From the NCBI GenBank assembly GCA_032622095.1, contig CP136062.1:2482001-2546000 (forward strand): 64,000 bases of DNA, in the 5' to 3' direction. This document shows positions 34,382 through 46,100 of the stretch, piece after piece. This stretch comes from Siphonodentalium dalli. Taxonomy: Eukaryota > Mollusca > Scaphopoda > Gadilida > Siphonodentaliidae. The position numbers were made by a program, and so were the translations under genes. The notes beneath the pieces are model-generated. The model made no database searches, had not been told where the DNA came from, and saw nothing but the letters and a program-made list of their open reading frames with translations. Position 1 is the stretch's first letter; every line of letters begins with the position of its first letter.

Positions 34382-35935
34382 ACTTGATACGAAAAAACGT
34401 TTTGAACAGGGACGGACTTATATTTTTGGGGTTTGTGTGGGGGCGAAATTTTCGCAATTTTTTTTTTCGATGATTTCAACTATTTTTACTGTCGTATATC
34501 TATAGGACGTACTAATGATCCTCCTGAAAGAATTTTGTAAATCGGTTCAGAAATGTCCAAGTTACAGACCATCGAAAATTGTATTCATACATCAATTGAG
34601 GAGACAGTGCTTGTGACTCTATCTTCTCCTAGACGACGCACATAAACTGGATTTGGTTTATGTGAGCGTGTTATACATAGAGAGAACACGAGTTGGTAAA
34701 ATTTTGACCAAGATCGAGTGAAATTTGTCCGCACTAGGGATGGGGTCAAAATTGATAATTTTTTTGTTGTCTCCGATTTGAACCAAAATTGTTGTGAAGT
34801 ATCTATAATATGTACTGAGGGCCATTATGAGTGAATTTTGTGAATCGGTTGCCAAATGTAGAAATTGTGGCCCCTTCCTTTTGTTCAAGTTTACAGAAAA
34901 TGCACTATGAATTTAAATTTCTTCAACCGATCGTCACGTGTTTGGTGGCATTCGATGGGGAATTTCCAGTACTTCAAAACGATTACCTACTTGTGGTATT
35001 ACGACGATGGAGGCCAGAGATATTCGAAAGTTTGTACTGACCAACATACATATTGGCCTACATAGTAGAATATCACCACAGTAACTTACCAGAACCCTAC
35101 TAAATATTAAAGGGACATCAAATATGAACACAATGACGCAAAAATTAGCTCGATATCGCGAAAATTGGCCGAGGTATGGCGAATTTTCTATCCGCGTCAC
35201 CAAATTTCGAGGCATGGGTAGGGGTTACACCAGAACGCTCCAACTGAACACAGAAATGTCAATAAACCATACTATCAACATTCCAATCAATTTTGTGCGA
35301 TTCCCTTATTATACTTCCATATTTTAATATGGAAGTATATTGTTATTCAATTTTTTATTTTTTTCCAATATTATTTATTATACTAAGCAATTTTTCAACT
35401 CTTATATCTCTGGAAGTACATGATATATGTAGCTGGAATTTCGTATGTATATAGAGCTATAATAATTCTAGGTCAATAGACTATATAGGATATTGTCCGC
35501 CCTTGATATACAGAGTTATGCCCCTTTTTGTGAAAAATATGGGGATGCTGTATCTCGAAAAGTATGAGCAGCAGAGACTCCAAATTTGGACCATATGCAC
35601 AACTCAGTATGCCATATTGGGTGAATGCATTACAATTTATGTCCGCGCTTTCGCCACAGAGTTGTCGCCCATGGTTAGCAAAACTCGATTTATTTCATAT
35701 CCTGTGTGTGGCTATGGCATGCAAGGTATCCAGATTGGAGAGCTTCTATGCAGTTAACCATTAGCAACTTGATACGAAAAAACTTGGGGGCGAAATTTTC
35801 GCAATTTTTGTTTTCGATGATTTCAACTATTTTTACTGTCGTGTATCTATAGGACGTACTAATGATCCTCCTGAAAGAATTTTGTAAATCGGTTCAGAAA
35901 TGTCCAAGTTACAGACCATCGAAAATTAAATAATT

Positions 35936-36235
35936 GAGCTAATGTAGGAGCATTGGAGAGTGTGATACCATACCGGGGAGGCGATGAAAACATGTAGGGT
36001 GGTGATACCACGTCGGGATGGTGAGACCAGGCCGAGGGTGGTGAGACCAGGCTGACCGGTGGCGGATGTAAACGGCAGATTTAGCAAAAAAAAAAACAAA
36101 ACAAGTCCAGCGGTATAATATTTTTGTTGCATATTCCGAATGGGGAGAGTGGTGCGGACCGAATTTTACCGCTGGCAATTTTTTTGTCCCAATCGTTACC
36201 GGTCTACGGCATGTACAAGAAAATTAACTATTTTT
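35936..36235. repeat. Short tandem of about 20-bp units, then unassigned DNA
   Basis: Three to four variants of ggtggtga(t/g)acca(c/g)gc.g lie within 35961-36058, followed by an A-rich run and about 170 bp without recognised content. Confidence 0.6.
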
Positions 36236-37200
36236 GGCGCCAAATCCAAACGGGCTAATATGTGAGCAAGGTTAATGCAGGAGCAGGTACTGCGGTATCG
36301 CGTAGGTAGGCCCCCAAAGTTTGATAGCTCTGCTATAATAGGAAACTGTCAAACAGCGAGTGATCTTCCGGTCGGTTCAGACTTTTTGCAAATTCCAACA
36401 AAAATCAAAGGGGGAAAAATTGTCTAAAAATCAAACATCGAGACAAAAATATTTTGAATAGTGGATATGATAGATAGTACCCAAACGCAACTTATCGATG
36501 TCTGCTTAATTTGCGCTAAGGTACCAGGTTTACTAGTGGCGAGGCTTTATAATGTATACAAGTATATTTAAGTGCTGTATCACTAAGCTATTTTTCTCGC
36601 CAAATCCGACCGGGTTAATGACGGAGCAATGTAATGCAGGAGCCGGTTCGTTGATATATTGTTAGTAACATCCCAAAGTTTGACCGCTCTACTTACAAAG
36701 CAAACAGACCAACGGAAAGCTCGTGTTCAGGTAGGTACATATTGGCAATTTCCATCAAAAATCATAAGTTCAAAAATTCTTGAAAAAAATAAAATATGGA
36801 GATAAAATTTTGCCGACGAGTGGATGTGATAGGGGATATCAACGCCCTACACTGGTGCGATTGCTTAAGTTTCAGAACAAAGGATCCACTCGTGGCGACG
36901 ATATATGGCGTAGTGCGTAGTACATGCATAGGAACACAGACTACATCGATATATGGCAAAAGTCGAAATTCAAGCAGGCTAATGAAGGAGTGAGTCAAAT
37001 GCGTGAGCATGTGCCTCAGTTTACCATATATACATCCTGGAAGTTTGACTGTGGTATAAAAGCAATCCGTCTAACGGAGAACGCGCATCGGTTGGTCGAG
37101 GCTTTTGGCAACTTCAAGTATATTTTGCAAAGAAATACATGAAGAAATCGAGATAAAGCAAATTGGATGTGGTCGGTACTATCCACGTGCAAATTCGATG
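36236..37200. repeat. Diverged tandem repeat of about 360 bp, three units
   Basis: Units start near 36236, 36599 and 36956 with gccaaatcc(a/g)a(a/c)cggg(c/t)taat or its worn form. They share cccaaagtttga, gcaaattccaacaaaaatca, gtggatatgata and a tag/ctcgtggcga block. Similarity falls from the first to the third unit. Frames in it are short and inconsistent. Confidence 0.75.
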
Positions 37201-37689
37201 ATTTTTTTTACTTTTCAAATGAATGCGCAATTAGTTAATCAGGATTAAGTGACCGATAGATATTACATGTATTCACTTATCATGCAGAAAAATACTCCCG
37301 GATGACTGTACACACATAGGAAAATTAATGTGAAGGGTTAACAATATGACTCTCTCTTTAAATAACAAGTTTGAAATAGTTTGTGGGTACAAAATAATAA
37401 ATATGAATTGAAGATCCATGTCCAGTAAGACTTCTATCAGCTAATGTTTAATTTTTTCGAATATTTTATATTGAAATGAGATGTTTAATTGGGACAAGTT
37501 ATTGATTTATTTTTAGAACATACCTGGTCACTGGTAACAGTAACCACTATTGTTCGTTAGCTAAACAACCACACATTATTTGACCAGAAGATATTCGAAA
37601 TGAAATCAATATTAATCAATAGACTCATTTCCGGACATAATTCTTGACTCATATTTAATATTTTATACCCTGATAACTATATAATACAT
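37201..37689. other. Unassigned AT-rich DNA
   Basis: No coding region, RNA or repeat partner recognised. Confidence 0.4.
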
Positions 37690-38149
37690 TAAGTATAGGC
37701 TTATAGATATGTGTAGATCAGGGTTAGGCTTAATGTTAACGTTATGGTCAGGATATGGTTTATAAATTGGGTTAGAATTGTGGATATTGTTAATGTTAAA
37801 ATTGTGACGGTGTCAGTTATGCAAAGGATTTGGTTGTGGGTACGCTTGTATGTATGACTAGGCTCATCGAAAGAGTTTTGGTAATGGTCCAAGGTACGGC
37901 TATGAATATGGTTTGCAGGAGGGCAATGTATTTGGTAAGGATATTTTATTGGGTTAGAGTTAAGTGCTGTGGATAGGGCTGTGGAAATGGTTATGATTAT
38001 GGATTGGCTGCCAATATTAGGGTTAGGAGTGGTTTATGTGTAAGGATTGGATAGGGGTCGGTAGATGATTAAATTATGGATGGTGGTCGGGGATGGGAAA
38101 TTTATATGGAAGTATCAAAATTCTGCAGGCCAGAATTTTAACCCTCTAG
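37690..38149. repeat. Degenerate TTAGGG-like tract ending in hairpin and CTAG
   Basis: Many loosely spaced ggttag, gggttag and tagggttagg words occur on the plus strand (for example 37720-37730, 37768-37776, 37951-37959, 38018-38028), but no true telomeric array. The tract ends in atatggaagtatc, the perfect stem AAAATTCTG-CAGGC-CAGAATTTT (38117-38139) and CTAG (38146-38149), in the same layout as 27180-27403. Confidence 0.55.
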
Positions 38150-39900
38150 TTATTATTATTATTATACTCCACGATTTTGCGACGCCCTAATATATGAAAG
38201 TATGAGGAGTAGCAAATTAAAAGTTGGTACGGATGTTGGGGCTAATGAGTTCTAACTTTTTTTCATTTAACAAATATTGTCCGCGTTTCCCCGCGGAGTT
38301 ATCTCCCTTTATATGAAAAAATGTCATTTTATTATCTCGGAAATTATAAGGAGCAGAGCATCGGAAATTGGACCGTATGCACACCTCGATATGCCCTACT
38401 GACCACGGGCATCAAAACTTGTGTCCGCGCTTTCCCCGAGGAGTTACCGCCCATACATAGGCAAACCTCGAATTCATTGTACTCAGCTGTTCTCTCGTAT
38501 CATTCCAGATAACTGAATTTGGTTTGCACAGACCTCTTGGTCATTGACTGTTCAGTGCCAAAACGAAAACTGGACAGGGTCGATCTCATATTTTTACAAT
38601 GGGGTGGGGGGTGCCAAATTAAAAAAAAAATTCGTTATGAAACTCACCTATCTACGTGTATGGCTTCACTGCGTAAGGCCAAGCATATATTACGAAAGAT
38701 GTTTGAAATATGAGTATAAATACCAGAGTTGTGGGCCCTCAAAAACAATATTTTTGGGGCAATCGGCTTGTCGTCGTATCTCCTTTAAAACGGACAAACA
38801 TTGGAGATAGTGACACACTTTTGAGTTTCCAGAATAACTAGCGCTCGGTGTGTGCAAAATTTTGCCAATGTCTGTTCATTATTGTGGTTCTGGGGAGGGG
38901 TGATTTATGGTGCCAAAATATTTTTCGCTTCCGAATCAGATGAAACTTGGAATATAACATTTACAGCAACAGCCGATCTAGAAGCTGAAAGAATTTCGAA
39001 AATCCATTCAAAACTGACAGAGTTGCGGGCCTTCAAACTATGCAATTTTGGGCCCATGTGCTTGATAACACATCTGCTCCGAAGATGTCAGACTTTGAAT
39101 GTCATCTGATACGCCAATGCGTGCAGGCTGAAGAGAGCACGCGGTGTGCCAAATTTTGCCAGTGTCGGTTTAGTGTTGTGGGTCACGGGTGGGGTGGTCA
39201 ACAATACCAAAATTTATTTCGTCTCCGAATCATATGAAACTTGGCATATATCATCTACCATACACGTTGAACACAAAGCTGAAAACAGATCGTAAATCCG
39301 TTAAAAATTTTAATTTGGCCCCATATTTTTTCCAATAACCAGAATGCTATTCGTCTCCGAATCAGATGACATTTATAACATACAATCTAGGTAAGCAGGA
39401 AATCACAAAACTAAAAACAATTTTAAAATCCATTGGAAAATAACGGAGTTACAGGCCCTCAAACTTCGCATTTTGGGCCACTGTTGAGAATTTCCCAATC
39501 CCGTCACCCAATTTCGCGGCAGGGGTGGGGTCACTTCCACACATTTGAGATCAATCCACACATGTTAGGACAAAATATAACCATCCTAATTCATATTTTC
39601 CGCCCCTAAACTGCAATTCTTTCAGCTCGTGATGTTCCCTATTATTATACTTCCATGGTGTAACCAAGGAAGTATATTGTTTTTGTACTGAGGTCGTTTT
39701 CCGTTTATTTTGAAATACTCAGAAACTAATTGCAGTAGGAACGCGAAATCTCTAGCGAATGTAGGCATCTAAGGTCTACTAAAAATAAAGGTATCCGCAT
39801 ACCGGTCCAAGGCTTCTAGACAGAGTTATGGCCCTTTTTCGATTATTTTTCATTATTATACTTCCATGGTGTAACCAAGGAAGTATATACAGAACTTCCA
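38150..39900. repeat. Old relatives of the 28-36 kb array units
   Basis: Phrases such as ggagttatctccctttatat, tgtccgcgctttccccgagg, gagttgtgggccctcaaa, gagttgcgggccttcaaac and gagttacaggccctcaaac recur every 130-300 bp and parallel the array unit. Two palindromes atacttccatgg...ccaaggaagtat are at about 39648-39677 and 39857-39886, at the place corresponding to the array's palindrome. Highly diverged, non-coding. Confidence 0.75.
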
Positions 39901-40189
39901 ACTTCGGGGTTTCGACGGAATCTGAAAGAACTCGAAAAATAAGTGTGACAAACTGGCAACCGTTTTGGCGGCAAATTATTTTTTCCGGTCGTTCCGGGGG
40001 TCCGAAAGTCCGGAACGAGGGTGGAAGTACCTACTCGTTCCGGAACGAACAATGGCAGACTGAAAAAAAAAACCGTTGATGGAGAGCATCAAACTCGACC
40101 TAACTAACGTTTCGAAAAAAAAACTTCCTCAAATGTTTTTCTCCCGAGTAAAATTTGCATTGTCACTCGAAATTCGCCGTTTTCCCATC
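39901..40189. other. GC-richer junction sequence
   Basis: Contains ttccggtcgttccgggggtc, gtccggaacgaggg and gttccggaacgaac, a local set of ttccgg words with self-complementary ends. No gene is supported. Confidence 0.45.
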
Positions 40190-43100
40190 CGTTCTGGGTC
40201 GTTCCGGCCCGTTCCGGGTTCGATATCCAGGCAACGGGACACTTTATTCGGAAAAATGCAACGTTATCGACGGAAGGGGTTCGTTATGAGTATCAACAAT
40301 GAATTCCAACGCAAAATTGGCAGGGATGCGGCCGTGACAGGGGGTTGAAGAAAACGGAGAATAAGTAGGCGACGTTATGTCGTCGCCGATTCCAAGCTGT
40401 GTGGCAAAAAAATTATTTTCCGGCAAACCAAAAACATCAAAAATGAATTTTTTTTTCTTTGAAACGGTTAAGATAATTGACACGCATGGTAGCACAGACA
40501 CGATATTTGTCATGGGATCCCAAGAGAGCTCAAAATGGGATTTATGTCTCGTAAAAAGGCAATTTACATGTTATAACTCAATAATAAAAAACACTCCTAG
40601 TCGCCATTCTAATATGTTTAGCACCATAAACTTCATTTCCGTCGGTTCCATTTGTCACAGGAGTATTTTCGGTAGGTATGACGAACGGGGCGAATCATCT
40701 GACCTGCGTAGGGGAGGGGTTAAAAGATACGGAGAAAAGTAGACGAAATTCCATTCTAGGTCGTTTCAGACCGTTCCAAGCTCGGTGTCCATACAAATCG
40801 AGGCGCCTTTACCTGAATGGTGCTATGATATCAATATAAGGGATGCACTGGAAATATTCGAGCTGAAATCAAGCACAAAATTGACAGGGATGCGGCCGTG
40901 AGAGGGGGTTGAAGAAAATGGAGAATAAGTAGACGACGATATATCGTCGCCTGGCAAGAAATTGATTTTCCGGCAAACCAAAAACATCCAAAATGAATTT
41001 TTTTTCTTTAAATCGGTTAAGCTAATTGACACGCATGGTAGCACAGACATGATAATTGTCATGGGATCCCAAGAGAGCTCACAAGGGGATTTATGTCTCG
41101 TAAAAAGGCAATTTACATGTTATAACTCAATAATAAAAAAACTCCCCTAGTCGCCATTTTAATATGTTTAGCACTTTATACTTCATTTCCGTCGGTTCCA
41201 TTTGTCACAGGCGTATTTTCGGTAGGTATGACGAACGGGCGAATCATCTGACCTGCGTAGGGGAGGGGTTGAAAGATAGGGAGAAAAGTAGACGAAATTC
41301 CATTCTAGGTCGTTCCAGACCGTTCCAGGCTCGGTATCCATACAAATTGAGGCGCGTTTACCTGACTGGTGCCATGCTATCAATATAAGGGATGCACTAG
41401 AAATATTCGAGATGAAATCAAGCACAAAATTGACAGGGATGCGGCCGTGAGAGGGGGTTGAAGAAAACGGAGAATAAGTAGACGACGATATGTCGTCGCG
41501 TGGCAAGAAATTGATTTTCCGGTAAATAAAAAACAGAAAAATGAATTTTTTTTCTTTGAAACGGTAAAGCTAATTGACACGCATGGTAGCACAGACAGGA
41601 TATTTGTCATGGGATCCCAAGAGAGCTCACAACGGGATTTATGTCTCGTAAAAAGGCAATTTACATGTTATAACTCAATAATTAAAAACTCCCCTAGTCG
41701 CCATTTTAATATGTTTAGCACTTTATACTTCATTTCCGTCGGTTCCATTTGTCACAGGCGTATTTTCGGTAGGTATGACGAACGGGCGAATCATCTGACC
41801 TGCGTAGGGGAGGGGTTGAAAGATAGGGAGAAAAGTAGACGAAATTCCATTCTAGGTCGTTCCAGACCGTTCCAGGCTCGGTATCCATACAAATTGAGGC
41901 GCGTTTACCTGACTGGTGCCATGCTATCAATATAAGGGATGCACTAGAAATATTCGAGATGAAATCAAGCACAAAATTGACAGGGATGCGGCCGTGAGAG
42001 GGGGTTGAAGAAAACGGAGAATAAGTAGACGACGATATGTCGTCGCGTGGCAAGAAATTGATTTTCCGGTAAATAAAAAACAGAAAAATGAATTTTTTTT
42101 CTTTGAAACGGTAAAGCTAATTGACACGCATGGTAGCACAGACAGGATATTTGTCATGGGATCCCAAGAGAGCTGTCAACGGGATTTATGTCTCGTAAAA
42201 AGGCAATTTACATGTAATAACTCAATAATTAAAAACTCCCCTAGTCGCCATTTTAACATGATTAGCACTTTATACTTCATTTCCGTCGGTTCCATTTGTC
42301 ACAGGAGTATTTTCGGTAGGTATGACGAACGGGGCGAATCATCTGACCTGCGTAGGGGAGGGGTTGAAAGATAGGGAGAAAAGTAGACGAAATTCCATGC
42401 TAGGTCGTTCCAGACAGTTCCAGGCTCGGTATCCATACAAATTGAGGCGCGATTACCTGACTGGTGCTATGCTATCAATATAAGGGATGCACTAGAAATA
42501 TTCGAGCTGAAATCAAGCACAAAATTTACAGGGATGCGGCCGCGAGAGGGGGTTGAAGAAAACGGAGAATAAGTAGACGACGATATCGTCGCCTGGCAAG
42601 AAATTGATTTTCCGGCAAACCAAAAACATCCAAAATGATCTTTTTTTCGCTAAATCAGTTAAGCTAATTGACACGCATGGTTGCACAGACAGGATATTTG
42701 TCGTGGGATCCCAAGAGAGCTCACAACGGGATTTATGTCTCGTAAAAAGGCAATTTACATGTTATAACTCAATAATTAAAAACTCCCCTAGTCGCCATTT
42801 TAATATGTTTCGCACCTTATACTTCATTTCCGTCGGTTCCATTTGTCACAGGAGTATTTTCGGTAGGTATGACGAACGGGGCGAATCATCTGACCTGCGT
42901 AGGGGAGGGGTTGAAAAATAGGGAGAAAAGTAGACGAAATTCCATGCTAGGTCGTTCCAGATCGTTCCAGGCTCGGTATCCATACAAATTGAGACGCGTT
43001 TACCTGACTGGTGCCATGCTATCAATATAAGGGATGCACTAGAAATATTCGAGCTGAAATCAAGCACAAAATTGACAGGGATGCGGCCGTGAGAGGGGGT

Positions 43101-46100
43101 TGAAGAAAATGGAGAATAAGTAGACGACGATATGTCGTCGCCTGGGAAGAAATTGATTTTCCGGCAAACCAAAAACATCCAAAATGAATTTTTTTTCTTT
43201 AAATCGGTTAAGCTAATTGACACGCATGGTAGCACAGACATGATAATTGTCATGGGATCCCAAGAGAGCTCACAACGGGATTTATGTCTCGTAAAAAGGC
43301 AATTTACATGTTATAACTCAATAATAAAAAAAACTCCCCTAGTCGCCATTTTAATATGTTTAGCAGTTTATACTTCATTTCCGTCGGTTCCATTTGTCAC
43401 AGGAGTATTTTCGGTAGGTATGACGAACGGGCGAATCATCTGACCTTCGTAGGGGAGGGGTTGAAAGATAGGGAGAAAAGTAGACGAAATTCCATTCTAG
43501 GTCGTTCCAGACCGTTCCAGGCTCGGTATCCATACAAATTGAGGCGCGTTTACCTGACTGGTGCCATGCTATCAATATAAGGGATGCACTAGAAATATTC
43601 GAGCTGAAATCAAGCACAAAATTGACAGGGATGCGGCCGTGAGAGGGGGTTGAAGAAAATGGAGAATAAGTAGACGACGATATGTCGTCGCCCGGGAAGA
43701 AATTGATTTTCCGGCAAACCAAAAACATCCAAAATGAATTTTTTTTCTTTAAATCGGTTAAGCTAATTGACACGCATGGTAGCACAGACATGATAATTGT
43801 CATGGGATCCCAAGAGAGCTCACAACGGGATTTATGTCTCGTAAAAAGGCAATTTACATGTTATAACTCAATAATAAAAAACACTCCTAGTCGCCATTCT
43901 AATATGTTTAGCACTTTATACTTCATTTCCGTCGGTTCCATTTGTCACAGGAGTATTTTCGGTAGGTATGACGAACGGGGCGAATCATCTGACCTGCGTA
44001 GGGGAGGGGTTGAAAGATAGGGAGAAAAGTAGACGAAATTCCATGCTAGGTCGTTCCAGACAGTTCCAGGCTCGGTATCCATACAAATTGAGGCGCGATT
44101 ACCTGACTGGTGCTATGCTATCAATATAAGGGATGCACTAGAAATATTCGAGCTGAAATCAAGCACAAAATTTACAGGGATGCGGCCGCGAGAGGGGGTT
44201 GAAGAAAACGGAGAATAAGTAGACGACGATATCGTCGCCTGGCAAGAAATTGATTTTCCGGCAAACCAAAAACATCCAAAATGATCTTTTTTTCGCTAAA
44301 TCAGTTAAGCTAATTGACACGCATGGTTGCACAGACAGGATATTTGTCGTGGGATCCCAAGAGAGCTCACAACGGGATTTATGTCTCGTAAAAAGGCAAT
44401 TTACATGTTATAACTCAATAATTAAAAACTCCCCTAGTCGCCATTTTAATATGTTTCGCACCTTATACTTCATTTCCGTCGGTTCCATTTGTCACAGGAG
44501 TATTTTCGGTAGGTATGACGAACGGGGTGAATCATCTGACCTGCGTAGGGGAGGGGTTGAAAAATAGGGAGAAAAGTAGACGAAATTCCATGCTAGGTCG
44601 TTCCAGATCGTTCCAGGCTCGGTATCCATACAAATTGAGACGCGTTTACCTGACTGGTGCCATGCTATCAATATAAGGGATGCACTAGAAATATTCGAGC
44701 TGAAATCAAGCACAAAATTGACAGGGATGCGGCCGTGAGAGGGGGTTGAAGAAAATGGAGAATAAGTAGACGACGATATGTCGTCGCCTGGGAAGAAATT
44801 GATTTTCCGGCAAACCAAAAACATCCAAAATGAATTTTTTTTCTTTAAATCGGTTAAGCTAATTGACACGCATGGTAGCACAGACATGATAATTGTCATG
44901 GGATCCCAAGAGAGCTCACAACGGGATTTATGTCTCGTAAAAAGGCAATTTACATGTTATAACTCAATAATAAAAAAAACTCCCCTAGTCGCCATTTTAA
45001 TATGTTTAGCAGTTTATACTTCATTTCCGTCGGTTCCATTTGTCACAGGAGTATTTTCGGTAGGTATGACGAACGGGCGAATCATCTGACCTTCGTAGGG
45101 GAGGGGTTGAAAGATAGGGAGAAAAGTAGACGAAATTCCATTCTAGGTCGTTCCAGACCGTTCCAGGCTCGGTATCCATACAAATTGAGGCGCGTTTACC
45201 TGACTGGTGCCATGCTATCAATATAAGGGATGCACTAGAAATATTCGAGCTGAAATCAAGCACAAAATTGACAGGGATGCGGCCGTGAGAGGGGGTTGAA
45301 GAAAATGGAGAATAAGTAGACGACGATATGTCGTCGCCTGGGAAGAAATTGATTTTCCGGCAAACCAAAAACATCCAAAATGAATTTTTTTTCTTTAAAT
45401 CGGTTAAGCTAATTGACACGCATGGTAGCACAGACATGATAATTGTCATGGGATCCCAAGAGAGCTCACAACGGGATTTATGTCTCGTAAAAAGGCAATT
45501 TACATGTTATAACTCAATAATAAAAAACTCCCCTAGTCGCCATTCTAATATGTTTAGCACTTTATACTTCATTTCCGTCGGGTCCATTTGTCACAGGAGT
45601 ATTTTCGGTAGGTATGACGAACGGGGCGAATCATCTGACCTGCGTAGGGGAGGGGTTGAAAGATAGGGAGAAAAGTAGACGAAATTCCATTCTAGGTCGT
45701 TCCAGACAGTTCCAGGCTCGGTATCCATACAAATTGAGGCGCGATTACCTGACTGGTGCTATGCTATCAATATAAGGGATGCACTAGAAATATTCGAGCT
45801 GAAATCAAGCACAAAATTAACAGGGATGCGGTCGCGAGAGGGGGTTGAAGAAAACGGAGAATAAGTAGACGACGATATCGTCGCCTGACAAGAAATTGAT
45901 TTTCCGGCAAACCAAAAACATCCAAAATGATCTTTTTTTCGCTAAATCAGTTAAGCTAATTGACACGCATGGTTGCACAGACAGGATATTTGTCGTGGGA
46001 TCCCAAGAGAGCTCACAACGGGATTTATGTCTCGTAAAAAGGCAATTTACATGTTATAACTCAATAATTAAAAACTCCCCTAGTCGCCATTTTAATATGT

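Larger units (their letters stand above)
28448..35935. repeat. Large tandem array, unit 1,385 bp or 1,942 bp
   Basis: The anchor aatattaaagggacatcaaa occurs at 28448, 29833, 31219, 33161 and 35103: spacing 1,385, 1,386, 1,942 and 1,942 bp. The longer spacing comes from a 550-bp transposon inside the unit. Each unit has atacttccatattttaatat plus its complement (a roughly 30-bp palindrome), then cttatatctctggaagtac, cagagttatgcccctttttg, tgtccgcgctttcgccacag, ttctcctagacgacgcacat and gttcaagtttacagaaaatg. Units are near-identical by eye. The last unit loses about 40 bp near 35785 and stops at about 35930. The small frames recur in every unit and show no domain, so I treat the array as non-coding. 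Confidence 0.95.

Noticed and set aside
28478-35764. Repeated 60-118-codon frames in the 1.4-1.9 kb units
   Set aside because: They duplicate with the units, overlap in several frames and have no recognisable domain. Some are created by the inserted 550-bp transposon.
37690-38100. True telomere or interstitial telomeric array
   Set aside because: TTAGGG words are scattered and irregular, with no run of perfect hexamers.
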